NCBI GenBank assembly: GCA_947561395.2
Contig: OX387184.1
Location: 5,580,001 to 5,644,000, forward strand
Source: Buxus sempervirens
Lineage: Eukaryota; Streptophyta; Magnoliopsida; Buxales; Buxaceae
Reading direction: 5' to 3'
DNA: 64,000 nucleotides
The position numbers and the translations under genes were made by a program. Below, piece by piece: positions 22,523 through 33,251 of this stretch. The first letter of the stretch is position 1. Each line of letters begins with the position of its first letter. The notes under the pieces were generated by a model. The model searched no databases and was not told the DNA's origin. It saw nothing but the letters and a program-made list of their open reading frames with translations.

Positions 22523-23101
22523 AAGGATCTTCTGTGAAGCGCAATCCAACGATTCAAACATTGGATCAAATTAAATGAAGGCTATCAAATATGGGGTACC
22601 TCAGGTACCTCTGTCAAATATTGTGGTACCTCAGGCAAACATAGGGGTACCCGATCATCTTCATGGAAGTACCTTCGACCTAACAATGGGGTATTTCTGT
22701 CAAATACGGATGGAGGTACCTTCGGCCTAACAATGGAGTACCTCTGTCAAATACGGGGTACCTTAGGTACCCCACTATAACCTGAAGCTACCTCCCTAAA
22801 TCGTGGTAGGTACCTTCCAAAATAAGTTTAAGGTACCCCATTGTAAGCCCAAGGTGCCCTCAAGTAAGTCTAAGGTATTTCCATATAAGCCTAAGGTACC
22901 CCCCATGGTAAGCCATATGCAGTCACCAAAATTAGCCTAAGGTACCCCCTTCTAAGCCTAAGGTACTCTAATATAAGTCGAAGGTACCCCAATATAAGCC
23001 GAAGGTATCTCCCTCCCTACAGAGAGGATCGGACCAAATTAATTTGGTCCGTTGGATTGCGCTTCACAGAGGATCCTTTGCTTCACAGAGGATCCATTGG
23101 C
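22523..23101. mobile_element. Mutator-like small TIR element with a GGTACC-rich core
   Basis: Flanked by the 12-base direct repeat ATTGGTCTTGGC (22511-22522 and 23102-23113), which fits the long target duplications of Mutator-like elements (usually about 9 bases). The ends are inverted repeats around CTGTGAAGCGCAATCCAACG; on the right side the outer CTTCACAGAGGATCC block occurs twice. The core holds about a dozen exact GGTACC hexamers and many near copies, often in the context AAGCCTAAGGTACCCC, forming a degenerate tandem array of roughly 20-25 base units. No coding frame. Confidence 0.55.
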
Positions 23102-23113
23102 ATTGGTCTTGGC

Positions 23114-24232
23114 CCACCAGATCTTTCAAATCTATTAGGCTTTTCAGGAATTGGGTCTAAACTCTGGCCCACACTGAGCACAGGTTGGAACGAATGCTGT
23201 TCTTGATTTGTTAAATTTGGAATGGGCTGACGAAAAAGGCTTCAGAGTAACATATCCTTTTTTCATAATTTGGTTAAGAAAATAACATTTCACTGCTTAC
23301 AGGCAATGATTTCTGATTTAAAAATGGTAAATACAATCACACAATCTATAACAACAGAAAAGAAAAAAGAAAAGCCACCCCACCCCTACTCACAAGCAAT
23401 AATGACACAAAAATTTTCAAAAAGAAGTAATATAACAAAATTTTGCTTAAGATATGCATATTTGAGCTTGTTTTACACATGAAGTAACATTCAAAACAGG
23501 GTCAGGCTTTAATATGCCTAGCCCAAGCCCAAGTTACACAGGGCTGAGATCTTCAGGCCTAAAATTGCCACCCCTACTTTGGAATACTTGACCGAGTTAA
23601 ATTTATTGAGTTGCTAGTTGAGTTTACCTAGCTAACTTCTCCTTTTAATGATTTGTGATGATTAATTAGTTTTTGGGCGAAAGTATCGACGAATTAATTA
23701 CCACATATTCCTCGTTTATCCCTTAAATAACTTTTGTACATGTTAAGATATTTTTATAATGACCAAGCTGGTAACTCGGGCCAAGTGACCGCATAACTCG
23801 GACAAATACACTCGTAAGTTACCAAGCCTGACTAAGTTTTTAGGTTATTATATTTTTTTTTCGGAAATTGGTTTTTAGTGTTAGTTTCTAAAAATAACTT
23901 TGATCGAGTTACCAGCAAATTCCTGGTACGTAATTGGGAATTAGTATTATTTTTTTAAAATATTTGAGAATAAGTATCATTTTACCGTTGACTTCTTCTA
24001 AAATTGCCCTCAAAATACTTTTTAACCTCGTTCAGAAATGATAGCTAACAAACTTTTTTTAAAACTATGTTGAGGACATGCATTTTTTAAGAAGTACTAC
24101 TAATTTTCAGTTACAAAGAGTTTGGTGGCTGAATCAGGATTATGCTTATAAAGCATCACTAAAAATCAATTTTTCCAAAACAAAATTTGGAAAATTGGTT
24201 TTAAGTGATACTTTTCAACATAATTTGGCCCA
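23114..24232. other. Intergenic, AT-rich
   Basis: No gene seen. From about 23880 onward there are diverged repeats of AATTGGGAATTAGTA-type sequence that resemble the hairpin element at 24234-24434. Confidence 0.4.
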
Positions 24233-24233
24233 A

Positions 24234-24434
24234 TTCTTGGTAATTGAGAATTAATGATATGTTGTAGAATAATTGAAAATTTTCTTCCAAAAATGCCCTC
24301 AATAGCACTTCCTAAGTGAAAAGGTTTTTAAAGTATTTTGAGGATATTTTCAGAATAAATCTTTTATTAACAGTGAAATGATATTGATTCTCAATTATTC
24401 TATAAAGGTATTACCAATTCTCAATTACCAAGAA
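24234..24434. mobile_element. Small hairpin (MITE-like) element
   Basis: The left end TTCTTGGTAATTGAGAATT (24234-24252) is the exact reverse complement of AATTCTCAATTACCAAGAA (24416-24434). Inner sequences (AGAATAATTGA against TCAATTATTCT) also pair, so the 200-base segment can fold into a long hairpin. No clear target duplication was found, so the superfamily is unknown. Confidence 0.45.
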
Positions 24435-24762
24435 TTTTTTTTTTCTTAAGCGCATGTACAATTATATTTTCGAATCTTTTTTTACCTGTATTATACATCA
24501 GGGGCGTAATCCTGGCCTTTTCAAGAAGGAGAAAAAAAAAACAAGAAGATAATAAATACGGATGTCCGTTGCACACGATCCACAGTCCTCGTCCAACTCC
24601 AATGCGAACTCTATATATCAAAGGGCGAAATATTTCAAATTTCAAGTAGGACTAGGAGTCCACGTCTATATACATAGCTAGGAAGCCTTCAAACAATGTA
24701 GAATTAATACACTGATTTGGGAAGAGAAAGTAACGAACAACGACGGAAATTGCTAATACAAG

Positions 24763-25113
24763 ATGGAGGAGGAACCGAGCTATGATGCAGGATTTTCTGA
24801 CGCTCCGCTCCCGCCAGCAAATGTAAGGTTCTCGAAACTCTATCCATGGCCGGCAGCAGCTGCAGAGTTTGTGCAGATCACATGCATGAACGAACCCATC
24901 GCTTCCTCGTCTCTTTTTGCTTCTCCTTCTGAGAAGCCCGATTTTCACGTAATTTACACCGCCAGACAGAGGTTCCTCAGGAGCTACCCCTTCAGCAAGA
25001 AGGAAACGATCTTAGACAAAGCTAAGAAGTGGTTTAAAGAGAAGAAGAAGAAGAATAAGAAGAACAAATCCAAGAAGGAATGTGATAATGGCTATCGGTC
25101 TAGCTTCTTCTAA
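24763..25113 (+). CDS. Small basic plant protein, function unknown
   Basis: Intronless frame of 116 residues beginning at the first ATG after a TATATATA-containing upstream region (near 24667). The N-terminal half is acidic to neutral (MEEEPSYDAGFSDAPLPP). The middle carries ARQRFLRSYPFSKKET, and the C-terminal quarter is very lysine-rich (WFKEKKKKNKK and on), like a nuclear-targeting or nucleic-acid-binding tail. The RFLRSYPFSKKE pattern followed by a Trp-containing basic tail reminds me of small uncharacterised plant proteins, but I cannot name the family. There is no signal peptide or membrane segment. Codon use and an uninterrupted frame favour a real gene. Confidence 0.6.
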   Translation: MEEEPSYDAGFSDAPLPPANVRFSKLYPWPAAAAEFVQITCMNEPIASSSLFASPSEKPDFHVIYTARQRFLRSYPFSKKETILDKAKKWFKEKKKKNKKNKSKKECDNGYRSSFF

Positions 25114-26311
25114 AGATGCTTGAAATTAAGTTTCTATTTTCTTGCGTGGGTACGCTGTACAGTAGATATAGAGTTCATGACTCTCTAGATGAAGTTTCGT
25201 ATAGGAGATGTTAGTCGTCAGTGGATTTCTTCTGTGTCTTCTTTTTACATTTTCTTTGTAGGAAAAGTTGGCAAATTTTTTTTTTTTTGGAAGGTAAAAA
25301 TACGTAGACATCAGTTTGTTTTCGGTTATCACGGAGGTGGAGCAAAGATTTTTTTTTTTCAAAAATATATCATCATCAAGAGTTAATTTAACTCTTGTTT
25401 TATAGACCTCATCTATAGCTTCTTCGTTTTGATCTTTTAAGCTAGCCTTTTAATACGCATCCTCTCATACTTTTATTTCTTACTTTTAATTTTTCTAGCT
25501 TTGTCACACACATATTAGCATCCTTTTCTTCTAAACATGCTTTTTTTCATTTTCTTGCCGATGATGTTTATTATTCCTTTTTTTTTTTTTTTCTGTTAAC
25601 TTTAATGATGATGCGTAAGCGGTAAGCACGCAACCGGGGATATTAAAATCAATTCGAAAAAGGCAAAAAAACGCACTACATATTTTTGTGACCCTCAAGT
25701 AATACACTACCTTACAAGGGATATGAAAAATAGAAAAATAGCAGACTAAACTATAATCATATCTATTTACGCCTAACTCACTAGTTTGCCCAGAGAAAAA
25801 CAGCGACACGTGGCATGTGCGGTGGATGCCGGAATTGATCTGATTCTAGCAGAAAACTTTACTATCAATACACAAACGAGTAATTCCCTACAAATTTCAG
25901 TTGTGCTTCATCACCATCGAACTCTCTCCCTCCTTGGTTGTTCCACTTCAAAGGCTTATGGCTGAAATTGTTCAAACATAAGTGCCTATTTAAATTGGTA
26001 TTATTTAAATGACAAAAATTTATAATCTTGGCGTAAGGCAGTGCCAGAAACAACTCCTAATTACCAAAATTTATGCAGGTAATTTCAAAAATTGGAACCG
26101 CATAATGATACAATTGAATATCCATGTCAAATCGTGAATGGATTCAAAACCCTTCTTCTCCATTACATTGCCTTTGAGCAACCATTATCAATCGGAAACA
26201 TGTTCTCCTTTATACATGTTCCATTTCAGGAGTGAAACTCTTCATAAACACCCTAAACATAAACAGAACCCCCCGTTCATATATATTGCAAATATAACAG
26301 CATGACGTTGT
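25114..26311. other. Intergenic between the small-protein gene and the methyltransferase gene
   Basis: AT-rich, with several T runs. It contains the 3' flanks of both convergent genes. No other feature was recognised. Confidence 0.4.
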
Positions 26312-29300
26312 TCAATTGTGCAACTCCTCAACATTCACTCCAAAAATGTAGTCCTCCCTCTCAAATTCCTCATGAAGTAAACAAATAGATGGTGGGTTGA
26401 TTCTTTGTTCCTTGCTGAATATTTCAGTGTCTATAGACCTCCTTCCCTGGACAGCAATGAAAAATACAAATGCATTTCAAAACATCCAGATGATTATTTA
26501 CCAATACAGGGAATTGATCAGCATAATGATAATTCGATGAGGTGATACAGTCAAGAGGCTCTTGCTTGGTTTGGAACTGTATTAAACTGATTTTAGATTT
26601 CTTATCCCCTCCCCCAAAATAATGAAGAAACACTCCCTTCTTTAGAAGCCGGAAAACAGTTTCAATTTTCGGCATCAAGGGTGGCAGTTTTGTAAGAAAG
26701 GAAATAGAAACTTATTTTATTTCTTGTTTTGGGTATTGAAATCCTAAAGCCTCAAAGCACATTTTTCCTCTTCCAACTGCTTTTCTTCTTCCATTCAGTT
26801 TTCAATATATTCCCCAATTTATCAGAAGATTAATAGATATTGATTTTTTTTCACAACATAAGTGATCTAAACCTGCAGAATTGAACAATCTAGGTATTTC
26901 TTTCCATTGCAATGGATTTCTTCTTCTCAAGCACAAAAAATTTCTCCAAAATCTCCTAACTATTTTAGTTCAATCTTTATAATAAAAAAACTTGGATATT
27001 CAAACAATTTAGTTTAGGATTTGAGATTTCATCTAATCTCATATGTTCATATTTTTAGTTAGATTCCAAATGGAACCGGAAATTTCACCAACTGCTACTT
27101 AATGGGTTTCTGGCTCTAGTTTGGAAAGCTCAAAACCATTTGGTTTTTAAATTGTTTTTAAAAAAAGCATTACCAAACTTCTTTGGCAAAACTGTAATAG
27201 ACTTTCCATAATATGTGGCAGTCATCATGATAACCACAATATCTAATGCTACCTCATTAAATATCACCTCTAGATACATATAATAGTTCTGACTGCTTAT
27301 CTTACATACCTTCCTCAAGATATAGAAGAAATAATGGAACCCATCACCAAAAGTATTCCACTCAATTGACCAGGTAAACACCTGAGCTTCAAACAAAGGA
27401 CGCCTGAAGTGTGGCTGTCGGAAAACAAATTACGACTAAGAAAAGTAAACAGGGGAAAAAAACAAACTGATACACGTTTTAAAATTGATTACCTGGCCAA
27501 AAGATATTGAGAGGAAGATGCCATCAGGTTTCAAAACCCTATGAACTCCTTCTAGCATTGCCATTGCCTTGGTTATTGTCCCAGGTCGTGGATTCCAGGG
27601 ATCACCACTGTCCACGAACAATACATCCTTCAATTCAAACATTTTACATGCTTGATTCAATCAAAAAAGAAATATTTAAGCAGTATATCAAATGTTAACC
27701 AGATAGATATTTTGAATAGCCAATTGCACTTTCAATAAAAGCAGGAGGAAAGATGCGGTGCCTTATGCATTTACCATGGTTCCTTTCTCAATAACCACAT
27801 CAAAGCACTCATTGCCAAAAGGCAGGTCTAACATGTCAGCCTCCACAACTTTAATATCTGATGATACGAAGACATATGATGAAGACAAAATTAGGGGTAA
27901 ATTAAATTATCTCAGGGCAAGAACAGAGCTTCTGCAAAATCATTATCAGGAATCAACTACTTTTCTTCAATTCATAACTCTAAGAAACATTAGACCAAAA
28001 AACAAGAAAAGAAATATTCATACATTACTCAAGCAATAGAGTTGATCCTCTACATATTTACGATGCAGAGCTACCGCAGATCTCTATTTTTTTTAAATTT
28101 CTCCAATGACAGATGTATATTCAAAACTTGGTTAGAAATTACGACTATGGATTTTGACTCTGGCAGTGAGTTTCATAGAAGTAACAGAAAATAGATCACC
28201 GACCACATTTTTCTTAAAAGATGCTGTAATGTCTATTTCAAAGGCAGAATGCAGGCACAGCAAAATACAATTCAAACAAGTAGCTAGAAGGTATACCGTA
28301 ATGGGTAGCATAAGTCCTACCTACACACCTTTATATCCATTGACAAGCAAACGTCTTTGCATTTTATCCACAGCAACTGGGGACAGATCAATGCAAGTAA
28401 TTTTGCTGATCCCATCTTTGTACAATTCCTCAGACAACTGGGAGTTCCCACAACCAATCTCCAATACCTGTATTCTCATAGTTTTTTTTTTCTTATCAGT
28501 ACCTGTATTCTCATAGTTTGTCTCAATTCCATGAGATAACACCATATAAAGTGTATTAATGGACTTAATAGTAAGATACATTTCATAGAGAAACAATAAA
28601 TGAAAAAAAAAAAAAAACAACCTTCGAATCACAAGGCATACTTTTCTTTTTTACTTTTATCCCTTCCATGAATAGAGAAATACACGAGATTTAACAGGCC
28701 CCTGACCAAAATGACAAAAATAAAAATAATCATGTAAAGAATACTGCCACTTTGGTGAGAACTGGCTTATGATGACCATGTAAAACAAACTAGAAAGCGG
28801 CTTAAATACCCACAACAAAAAGAAAAAAAAAAAAAAAAGCTCTCCATCCACGCAATTCATTTTCAAGCTATATTCAAATCTAGAACAATTGATCACAAGA
28901 TAATTTATCATATATTGGTACAATTACTTAATACCATTTAGAAAAAGTTTATTTGTAAAAAGAGGGCATCAGCATTAATCTATTTGCCTCTTCAGCATGT
29001 AACTGAGAATCATAATAAAAAAGAACCGGGCAGCTTGAATCTGCAATATACATGATTTCCTAATGGTTAAAGAGGAAAGTCTCTTCTCTTGTTGAGTATA
29101 TGAATCGATCATCAAAATTTACAACTTTATGGCGTTTCGATTGAAATAGATCATAATATATGACACTAAACGATTATGAAAAAGACACATACAATATGCC
29201 AGAAAGGGTTGTCTCGAGGATTGAACATCGGAACGCAAGCAAAAGACAGAACCGACTAGAACGATACCTTGAAAAATCTATGGTTTAAAACGGCAATTAC

Positions 29301-29678
29301 AAGTGGATTATAACTGTCGAATCAGAAAATTTCAGCAATCAACAATAAGTGGAGTGATTAGTATTAATAAATTCTGCCGAGGTCGAGCATTAGATAATTT
29401 GGAAAGGGACACAATACGTACCGATGAATTAGGTTTGACATGGTTCAGAAGAAGATGTCGGAAGTGAGAGTAGTCCTTTAACCACTCATAGTGCTCCTCA
29501 GATGAGAATCGTTCATCCCTGAAAACAGAATAATAAGAAAGAGCAAAGTCAAAGATCAAACTAAAGATTAGAAAGTGATGTGTGTGAGAGAGAAAGACCA
29601 ATAGCGAGGGTCGAGGTAAGCCAGTGCGGTCGACGGAATGCTTTTCTGCTGTTCCTTGGGGCTAGGATTTGGATCCAT
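26312..29678 (-). CDS. Class I SAM methyltransferase, EEF1AKMT4/METTL13-like
   Basis: Seven exons: 29678-29599, 29518-29422, 28467-28329, 27857-27775, 27627-27493, 27414-27310 and 26446-26312. They sum to 774 bases (257 residues) with all phases consistent. The protein opens MDPNPSPKEQQKS, then has YWDERF and a Trp/Tyr-rich segment, and the SAM-binding motif I VLEIGCGNS at about 60-68. ITCIDLSPVAV (acidic end of the second strand), DMLDLPF, FDVVIEKGT and VLKPDGIFLSISFGQPHFRR follow. The closing IEWNTFGDGFHYFFYILRK matches the end of animal EEF1AKMT4, which methylates a lysine of elongation factor 1A. The plant substrate is inferred, not known. A duplicated 3' splice site lies at exon 3. Confidence 0.88.
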
Positions 29679-29849
29679 GATAGTCGGGAGATGGCGGGAT
29701 TCTGGACTGGGAACACAACTAAACTGAAAGGAATTTGTGAAAAAAGGAAAAAACGAACCCTAACGTGGGTCGATCTAGGGCTCAAGTTTAATCCGTTACG
29801 ATTTAAGTAACAGAAAATATAATTAAAAAAATAGAAAAGATATATATGT

Positions 29850-29922
29850 TCCATTGCCGGGATTTGAACCCGGGTCGCCTGGGTGAAAGCCAGGTATCCT
29901 AACCGGACTAGACGACAATGGA
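29850..29922 (-). tRNA. tRNA-Glu (anticodon TTC)
   Basis: On the minus strand the 73-base sequence starts TCCATTG and ends CAATGGA, giving a perfect seven-pair acceptor stem. The anticodon arm is CCTGG-CTTTCAC-CCAGG with anticodon TTC, and the T arm is CCGGG-TTTGAAT-CCCGG. The D arm carries the TAGTCCGGTTAGGA pattern of plant tRNA-Glu. No intron. A T run follows about 13 bases downstream, suitable for Pol III termination. It lies about 170 bp upstream of the methyltransferase start, on the same strand. Confidence 0.93.
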
Positions 29923-31988
29923 TATTGTCCAACATAGCCAATGGTTTTTATAAAACAGATAAAGTATCTACCACATACAAAATAAAATATATATGACTTA
30001 TTGTTCATGAGAATTAAGGGCTTAAAATTTTCCAGAACGGCTTCTTTAGAATGTAAAATCTAAGAAACACAAACTTACCACTATGGAAATGTATCGTAAT
30101 TAGTGATTGCAAATGTTCGGTTTCTAGAAAATTCAAAACCGAACCTATATGTATATACTACAAACTTAGGGTTTTAGGGTTTGTCACAAAAATTAGGTGG
30201 CCTAAGCCTGGTGAACCAAGGCAAAGCAAGAAGAACTGGAGCTAGATAAGCTTCGCGCTAGCTGCATGTGTTTTATTGAGACTTCGTTAAACAGCGCAAA
30301 TGCGGATGCGGCAAAAGCTTAATTAAATGGTGGCTGCAATGTTCCATGGTGGGACTTTGTTGACATCCTTATAAGCCTAGTTATGATTTTGTTAGCGTAA
30401 ACCCCCTCAAACCAAACCACGTCTGCTGCTAAAATATTTAATTACGAGAGGAAAGAAGCCATCCAGAGAATGATAATTTATCAATACAGGTTTGGTCTTT
30501 TTTTTGGTGGGGAACAGCTCAAACTTTATATTATTAGAATCTCGGAATACATAAACAGACATTCGGTTGCTAATAACACGATCATCATAGCTGTAGATTT
30601 TCTGCAATTGCTTTGTACTTCCACTGTCAAAGTCCCGGAGTCAAAACCTTCTTGCTCTGCGTGTGTGCCGGCGCAGTGCTTACTGGAATCAAAAGAGGGT
30701 CAAAGTCCTCATAATGACCTCTGATCTTGGGTGTCCCATGGTAATTAATTTGGGCGCTCTCCCTCTCCCTCTTAATTAATTGAAGCCCAAGCCGCCCCTT
30801 CACTGCATGGAGCAGAAGCTACCAAAATGACTTAGATAGGAGCGTCCTTGTCATTTCACTTGAAGAGCTCCATTACAACAGTAGTCCATCAATCAAATAT
30901 CCTATTCTCGTTATTAGTTTATAACCACCAAATCCAGCAAAGAAAATAGGAAAAACAAGTTGTTACAATGGATTCATGGCGACATTCAATAATCATTCCA
31001 AGTTTTCTTCATTAACAGAATAACTTCAAGATCAAGTAGAGTCATGGGATTATATATTGTATCAAAACAACTTAATCAAACTGAAAAACTTTGGTAGAGT
31101 AAATCCCATAATTAATTAGTAAATGATTTTTTTTCCCCTCTTTTGCTAGGTGGCGTATTTTGTATAATTGAAGCAACATATTAGGTGAAAGGTATGGTGG
31201 ATCTATGGGATTGTTTCGACTTTAAGAAACCTTCATGTGGTAAACCAATAAAATAAAATTAGAAATTCCAAGTTGATAAGAATTTTCCCGACGTCCAACC
31301 TAACAACTAATTATATGTTTTCTTGTAAGATCATGCACGTCAAAGTAAGCACCTAACGTTTTCTTCTTATGGAGTAATGGCTCCCAAACATTTAAAATAT
31401 AATAATATATGACGCTATACGCATATCACATTTTTAATTTATATTATTTAGGATAGAGGTAAAGTTGATTATTAATTGATTTCAGGTAAATCAAATGAGT
31501 TCAAGTTACACCTTAGGTACCATAAGCCAATCTTAGCCACTCGTTTTTAGCTTATTAATTAGATGAACCTTCGGCTTCTAAATAATGCTAAACCAGAGAA
31601 CAAAGAGCACAAACCTAAAATGCAATCATGATTACAAAAGAATGCTTTTATATGAAGTTTTTATGAACAGCAGATAAATAAAGTTTCTGTCAATATGGCT
31701 TCTGGTTTACACACTTTAGCTTCTATCATAGACAAGCTGTTTTTTAATGAGATACATAATTTAATAAAATACATAAACATTAAGGTACAAAATCTTAGCT
31801 AGGTTTACAAAACCAAAAATGTTCAAAGTAATAGATCACTATACAAATAGAAATGATCTAAGAGATCAAGTAACTATCTATTGCTACGTTTCCCATTCAA
31901 ATATTCTCTCCACAGGGAAAAAAAATAAGAAAGGAAGAAGATATATAGAAGCAAATGACACGAATTCCTTTTATATTTATTTGGTGGT
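29923..31988. other. Intergenic between tRNA-Glu and the BEL1-like gene
   Basis: AT-rich. A short GTTCGGTTT…AAAACCGAAC stretch near 30116-30165 resembles the inner sequence of the hAT-like elements at 60-61.7 kb and is probably a remnant. No gene seen. Confidence 0.4.
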
Positions 31989-33219
31989 CTAATAGCCCCC
32001 AAAATCTCCAACCGAAAACCGGTTCTTCTCCGGCAAGTTCCCTGCATGATGGAGCCCGAGAGTGAGTGACACGTCACCCGCAGTGTTACCGAATGTGACG
32101 AGGCTAGACTCAAGATTGTCATTGGCGGAAGTGGTCCCGTAATCGGTGGCAATGATGCCTGCATATCGACACGTGTCATCCCGGTGATGGAGATCGTACC
32201 TGCCTGTGGCCGTCGACAAGACGCCATCAGGTGACGCTGTAGTGGTAGCGGTGGTGGTGGGCATAGCAGTTGCGTTCGCTAGGGTTGCTTGGTTTTCCGA
32301 GAAGCACTGTGTATTAAATGCCTCAAGTGACGGGTCGTTGTCGGGGACATTGATTTGGGATCTTTTGCCTGCTGTTTTAGTCATTGTTGGAGATGCTGTT
32401 GCCGCTGCAACTGCAGCTACTGTTGCTGGTGTTGTGGGCGTTGGAGTCTGTGCAGGGCTGCTGGTTTGGCCTCGTTGATTTCTTCCACTTTCTATCTCTT
32501 CGGGCTCCTCTTTGGCTTCCTCTTGGTACATTTCTTCCACCATGGGTTTCCATAACCGAACCCTGGCATTAATAAACCAGTTCGACACCTGAAAATGAAA
32601 TTAAAACAGATTTTCAAGAAGAGGAGATGAGATTGGATGGTGAGTCATTAAATAACCTGCATTGAGTTCCGCATCAGTATATAGGTGCAGACTGAGAGAG
32701 AAGAGAGACAGAGAGATACAGCGACGGAGACAGATAATCATGTTTGAATTGAATGACATAGGATTCGATGCAAAAAAGCTTGTATTTTTGTTGGCATATT
32801 AGCTTTTACTATGATTTGTTTTATTATATGTGATGGAATGGCATTTTGTTTCCTTTCAATTAAGATAGGGGAAGTTTGGACTTTTCATGGAGAGGAGATC
32901 AAGGGCTTAAGGAGAGAGGAGAGAGAAAGAAACAGAAGAACAACCCAGAAAACAATACTCAATGGTTTTTTTTTCCCGTAAATTCAATTTTTTAAACTAA
33001 ACAAGAACAAAAAAAAACACAATTTCATGGAAAAGAAATTATACGCTTCATTTCATCCTGGAAAACAGCTGCAAAAACTTAAACGAAGAAACGTCGCAAA
33101 AAGGACAAGAAATGAAAACAAAATTTTTTATTTATTTTTGGTAATACAAGAAATGAAACATAATGTCAAGAACATGCAGTCACTTTAATTAATCACGTTT
33201 TTGTTCAGAGTTCTCCACT

Positions 33220-33251
<32 letters not shown>

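Noticed and set aside
22594-23010. GGTACC-rich array considered as a CRISPR-like array
   Set aside because: Units are degenerate and contiguous without constant-length unique spacers, and the host is a plant nuclear genome; a tandem array in a transposon explains it.
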